Below, piece after piece: positions 59,624 through 64,000 of a stretch of DNA of 64,000 nucleotides. The notes under the pieces are model-generated. The model did not search any database and was not told where the DNA came from. It saw nothing but the letters and a program-made list of their open reading frames with translations. Within the stretch, counting starts at the first letter, position 1. Every line of letters starts with the position of its first letter. The position numbers were made by a program, and so were the translations under genes. The DNA is taken from contig CM046304.1 of the NCBI GenBank assembly GCA_025267735.1, positions 12,462,001-12,526,000 on the forward strand, read 5' to 3'. This DNA is from Mactra quadrangularis (Eukaryota > Mollusca > Bivalvia > Venerida > Mactridae).

Positions 59624-62056
59624 ATTTACCTCGTTAGTTAAATTGTTTCAGACCACGTGTCTATAGACTCAGATAACAGAAATGTTTAGAAAACACACTT
59701 AGCACCATCGTTCATGACGGGAAACTGATGATCTCAAACAGAACATGAACAAGAAATTACTGGAAAACAATCCTTATAAATAAATATACGGAGGATATAA
59801 GAACTATACAAGGATATAGTCGATATCCAAATATCCGATATTTTCTGTGACAAAAGGCGACAGTCAATTTGAAATAAATTTGATTGTAGATAATTTCCGT
59901 CATGGAATTTTCAATGTAATCAATCAAAGATCGACTAATATTTTACATTATTACTTTTACTCTTAAGAAGAAAAAACAATTCGTTTTTCTCTGTTTGTGG
60001 ACGAGGACTGTTTTGAAATTTCCCGGTATAATCATTTGTTTCTATAGTCATATGATTTTAACAATTTGATCCCCTTCGACATTCATTCGGAACTCCTCGG
60101 CCATTCGCTACGAATTATCTCGGACATATTTAGATGCCATTTGGAACCACCGGTTTTTAAGTAAACAAATACACGATCATTTAGGCGATGAGTAATGTTT
60201 CGTTTTTAGTCCATAAATTTGAAATAACATACATCTAGTACAATGATATCGCTGAACAATATTTGTTTCAATACATAAGGTCATGCCAAATTAGAATTCT
60301 GTTAAGCGTCAACTCAAGTTTGACAAACCTAGGTACCTATTCACAAAAACACACAAATCGGAAATGAAAACACATGTCCATTCTAGCTAGTCTTCACTCA
60401 AATTAGTGGTAGTACATGAATGTTTATGACATCAAAATGAGATTAAAGTAATTATACATAGGTATATACAGCATACACATGTACATTCATCAAGTACACA
60501 GAATCAAGGATCTATCAGTATTTCCTGAGAAAAATTAGTTTTCGAATCCTGGAATAACTGAATTATTTAAGAAAATTCCACCAACAATTTTTTTTTGGAT
60601 TGAGGACTCTAAAACCTACGCGCACGCGGACGCTTAACAAAATTCCGGTATGACATGGCCTAGCATAGAAATATGTTTTGACAAAGATATCTGTGAATAC
60701 TACAAGAACTATTTTGCAAAACCGTTACGTGCTTTGCCTGCGCGTCGCCTCGAGAAGGAAGTAAAAAATCAAGCCGCCAGGGTAGACCCCACGAATTCCT
60801 CCGAGGTTATTCATTCATGAAAGGTCGAGGTGTTCCGAATGCTTCGACATTATGCTACGTGATGTGTGTTACGGAAAGTGACGGAAATATCCGATGTATA
60901 ACGATCGAAATATAAACAGATTTTTCACCAATAATGATATTACCACAAGCATAACAAATCAACTCATAACGACTTTAACAAAATTAGTAACAACTGGTCG
61001 ACAAATTATATTGAGATATAATTATCTATTCAGATTTTTTTTCCAGCCGCACGCCAAGCACGTGGGGTTTGGCGCAATTAATTTCTCGTAAAATGTATTT
61101 TGTTGAACAGATGTATACAGTTTTTGATTTAGTGCTGCACAAAAGATATTTATTACTTATTTAACACATTTCTGACTTTTTCTCCACGATTTGTTGATGT
61201 ACAAGAACTTCATAAACTATTAAATAATGCCTTTGAAGAAACAATCGATTTTAAAGACTTCATGATTAGTGTGGAATTTCTTATGTTCAGTATAGGTGAG
61301 GCAACGATACAAAAGTTTAGGTTAACTGTTTCCTAGAACTTGTAAAGTACGAGTACATCAAACTTAAATCTCATTAAAGTAGTAATGTATAGAATTTACT
61401 GACTCGGAGGTTTGTTTGTTTTTAACAATGCATATTAATAATTCAATATACGTGTATAAGTAAGTAACTTTATTCATATTCTAAGACCATTTGGCCCATG
61501 AACAATGTACATTATATAAATATGTGACATACAATTATCATTACAAATAATACAGTACAATGGCATACATATACAGTTATCATTACAGATTTTACAATGC
61601 AATACAATACGTAACATGCATACACAATTATCATCGCTACTTTAACAATACAGTACAAAACATACAACATACAAATTACAAATCAATACAGTACAATACA
61701 ATACAATGATATACTCGTACTTATACAATTATCATACAAATTTTACAAAACAGTACATTAACATACATATACGAATTACAATACAATACAACAATAAACA
61801 AATACAATTATCAATACATTTTTACAATACAAGGAGACAACATATATAAACAATTAACAATACAATTTCAAGTATGTGTGCAATAAGCAGTACAATTTAT
61901 GTATGAACGAAGACATTACAGTGGGTTATTATCGATTATAAAAGCAAACTTGATGAATTTATATTTTTCTAAGGAGAAGGTAATAAGAAAATTTCTATAG
62001 ATGTTTTTACACGGCAGGTTATATATTATTTAAGTATAATCAATTGTATGAAGGTA

Positions 62057-62650
62057 TTACAATATTACAGAATCGTTTCTAGTTTTAAACGCTTTATATA
62101 CATAATTACTCAATTTGTTTAATAGACTTTTATTATCCGTTTTGATCAGTTCTAAAAATTTATACATGTTAGGTCTGTTTCTATAATAAAATGGTATATA
62201 CTGTTTTCTCAAATCTTTATATGAATCACATTCTAAAGTAAAATGGTACTCGTCCTCTAAATTATTACAATAAAAACATTTTCTCTCGCTGAGTTCAATA
62301 TTATTTTGAGACCATCTACCTGTTTCTATACTTAATCTATGTGATGACACCCTTAGTTTTGTTAACTCTATTCTATGTTTATCTAATATAATGATATCTA
62401 AATACTTTTGAAATTTGAAATCTGCTATTTCACGGTAAAATAACGCCCTGCTCGAATTATTTATTCTCGCATACCAGTTTTGCACAAAATTATCATTTAA
62501 TCGTTGTTTTACGAGGCTCAAAAATAAATCCTTATCCCCTACTGTTTGTGTATACCATACTTCATAGAAACCGAGTGAGCTCAGTAAATCTTTAACAAGA
62601 GAACACCAATTAACTTTATTCGGCATGGTTTCTAAATCATTCTTGAGCAT
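62057..62650 (-). CDS. C-terminal part of the same LINE ORF, displaced by a frameshift
   Basis: A 197-codon frame overlapping the end of the upstream frame. It holds the usual LINE tail: a segment with FVQNWYARINNSSRALFY, then a zinc-knuckle-like CFYCN...DEYHFTLEC about two thirds in, then KQYIPFYYRNRP. It looks like the natural continuation of the reverse transcriptase rather than a separate gene. The first Met sits just after the 7-T run where the frames change, so independent translation is unlikely. Confidence 0.85.
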   Translation of the reverse strand: MLKNDLETMPNKVNWCSLVKDLLSSLGFYEVWYTQTVGDKDLFLSLVKQRLNDNFVQNWYARINNSSRALFYREIADFKFQKYLDIIILDKHRIELTKLRVSSHRLSIETGRWSQNNIELSERKCFYCNNLEDEYHFTLECDSYKDLRKQYIPFYYRNRPNMYKFLELIKTDNKSLLNKLSNYVYKAFKTRNDSVIL

Positions 62651-64000
62651 AGTGTATACTTTTTTTAATATATTTATTGTCGGAAGTGTATATGATTTTT
62701 AGCCAATATTTAATGATGTTATTCATACGAAGTGTTTTAAATGATACACGACCCAGCTCACCGTATATGAAATCGTTTTGGGTAGTTTTCTTTACACCTA
62801 AGATATTTTTACAAAATTGTATGTGAACTCTCTCAATAGCAGTGCCGGCGTTAAATCCCCATACTTGGCTTCCGTAATTCAAGATGGGTTTTATTAATTT
62901 ATCGAATAATTCCAGTCTATGTGAGATCGATATATTAGTAAATTTGTAAAGATATTTATTCATGGCGAAGATAGCTTTGAGAGCTTGACCAGCTAGCGTA
63001 TTTTGTGCTTCAGTAAAAGACCCACCGGATGTGAATACAACCCCAAGATATGTGAACTTTTTAACGATTTCTAATATTTCATTATTGTAATAAAAATGTA
63101 GATCCCCAGGTAGTAAACCCCCCTTTCTAAAAATCATTATTTTAGTTTTTGAAGAATTGACAGTTAATTTCCACCGCTGGCAATATTCTGACAGTTTATT
63201 TAAGGCAGTTTGTAATTCTTCGCTGGAATTAGCAAATACAATTATATCGTCGGCGTACAGTATGAGGAAAACTTTAAATAAATTAACATCGATGCCTTCA
63301 ATATTACTATGAATAAAAGAATCCTCTAGGTCATTCAAAAACATTGAAAATAAGAAAGGTGAAAGACACTCACCTTGTCTGGCACCTAATGAGCAAGTAA
63401 AAGTGTCGCTTAATTGATTTAAGTATTTAATTCTGCTTTTAACAGACTTATACATAGATTGTATGGTATTTAAAATATTACCCCTTATTCCCAATTTAAT
63501 TAATTTATACCACAAGTTTTCACGAACTACGTAATCAAATGCTTTAGAGAAATCAATAAATGCGCAATAAAGTTGCTTGCCTTGATTTAACATATGATTA
63601 ATGAGTCCGTGTAGCACGAAAATGTTGTCAGTCGTACTCATACCGGATCGAAACCCGGCCTGAGCTTCGATATAAACGTTATATTGCTCGGCCCAGTTTG
63701 ATAGTCTATTATTTATAATTCTTGAATATAATTTGCCTATGACGCTCAGTAACGTGACCCCCCTAAAATGTTCCACATTATTTATGCTATGTTTCTTATG
63801 AAGGGGTATAATATAACCTTCAGTCCAACTCTGAGGGAAATAACCTCTTTTAAAAACAACATTGAATAAAAGCAATAGTGACTTTAGAAACACGTGTTTA
63901 CCGTGTATAATGAATTCATTAAGTATATCGTCCGGTCCCCCGCTTTTGCCGTGTTTTAATTGATTAATAGCTGTTTTGATTTCTTGTTCTTTGATTTCAT
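62637..64000 (-). CDS. LINE reverse transcriptase, partial (5' end outside window)
   Basis: Non-LTR retrotransposon polymerase. The frame is open from the right window edge to a stop at 62637, about 454 residues. From the N-side it has a GKSGGPDD finger motif near 63940, AGFRSG, the catalytic Asp in FIDFSKAFD, GARQGECLSP, YADDIIVFANS with the catalytic Asp pair near 63250, and FTYLGV. No RNase H is visible. The endonuclease and any ORF1 must lie right of position 64000. The frame ends early at a 7-T run (62660-62666, plus strand), after which the rest of the protein continues in another frame (62057-62650). The clade was not assigned. Confidence 0.92.
   Translation of the reverse strand, partial: EIKEQEIKTAINQLKHGKSGGPDDILNEFIIHGKHVFLKSLLLLFNVVFKRGYFPQSWTEGYIIPLHKKHSINNVEHFRGVTLLSVIGKLYSRIINNRLSNWAEQYNVYIEAQAGFRSGMSTTDNIFVLHGLINHMLNQGKQLYCAFIDFSKAFDYVVRENLWYKLIKLGIRGNILNTIQSMYKSVKSRIKYLNQLSDTFTCSLGARQGECLSPFLFSMFLNDLEDSFIHSNIEGIDVNLFKVFLILYADDIIVFANSSEELQTALNKLSEYCQRWKLTVNSSKTKIMIFRKGGLLPGDLHFYYNNEILEIVKKFTYLGVVFTSGGSFTEAQNTLAGQALKAIFAMNKYLYKFTNISISHRLELFDKLIKPILNYGSQVWGFNAGTAIERVHIQFCKNILGVKKTTQNDFIYGELGRVSFKTLRMNNIIKYWLKIIYTSDNKYIKKSIHYAQE

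Larger units (their letters stand above)
58232..61439. other. Intergenic region between the receptor and the LINE
   Basis: Upstream side of the minus-strand receptor. It holds the hAT-like MITE (58715-58996) and SINE A copy 4 (59340-59623). The rest (59640-61430) is AT-rich sequence without a recognised gene. A 58-codon open stretch near 61161-61336 has no recognised similarity. Confidence 0.6.
61440..64000 (-). mobile_element. LINE (non-LTR retrotransposon), 3' half
   Basis: Contains the reverse-transcriptase frames above and about 600 bp of 3' untranslated sequence. The 3' part (61480-61860) is dominated by ACAATACA/ACATACA-type low-complexity repeats, expected near a LINE 3' tail on this strand. 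The left boundary near 61440 is approximate. The 5' part lies outside the window. Confidence 0.8.

Noticed and set aside
61161..61336. 58-codon open stretch with FVDVQELHKLLNNAF
   Set aside because: It looks mildly coding in composition, but has no start, no family and no joined exon that I can find; left as undetermined.

Overview
The window is AT-rich, intron-rich animal DNA. Four spliced protein genes, an intronless 7-transmembrane receptor, RTE-like and other LINE pieces, several tRNA-derived SINE families, short inverted-repeat (MITE) elements, and elements with a tetranucleotide tract plus a core of ~150-bp tandem repeats ('pearl'/Helentron-related type) together suggest a marine mollusc, most likely a bivalve. 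The species cannot be fixed from the sequence alone. All exon models were assembled by hand from reading frame, GT/AG sites and remembered family similarity; none was checked by alignment or RNA.

Layout. 866-9718 (minus): ten exons of an MBOAT1/2-type lysophospholipid acyltransferase, whose 3' end lies beyond the left edge. 10035-18464 (plus): UBE2M/UBC12, the NEDD8-conjugating enzyme, complete in five exons and head-to-head with MBOAT across only 316 bp. 18465-24514: a convergent intergenic region with Harbinger-like MITEs and a SINE. 24515-37228 (minus): NUP62, the central-channel FG nucleoporin, complete in thirteen coding exons. 39377-54984 (plus): RAD51AP1, the RAD51/DNA-binding recombination accessory protein, complete in nine coding exons and head-to-head with NUP62. 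55981-56760: a 15-copy, 52-bp minisatellite. 57230-58231 (minus): an intronless rhodopsin-class receptor with non-canonical NRY, Asn2.50 and CRLP motifs. 61440-64000 (minus): the 3' half of a LINE with a nearly intact reverse transcriptase, broken by one homopolymer frameshift and cut by the window edge.

The four spliced genes are housekeeping functions (membrane lipid remodelling, cullin neddylation, nuclear transport, homologous recombination) and do not form a pathway. Most non-coding sequence is mobile-element material. The best-resolved case is in UBE2M intron 4: a hAT-like MITE was hit by a 4.37-kb element flanked by a 9-bp duplication. That element carries a pearl-like element, whose repeat core was in turn interrupted by a LINE fragment present as two direct repeats. 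I found no clearly new biochemical system. The more original observations are this nested insertion history, a shared 3' end shared by several different repeat families, a common 3' tail on SINEs with different tRNA heads, a 42-bp tandem duplication of the NUP62 stop-codon region, and runs of phase 1-1 exons in NUP62 and RAD51AP1.
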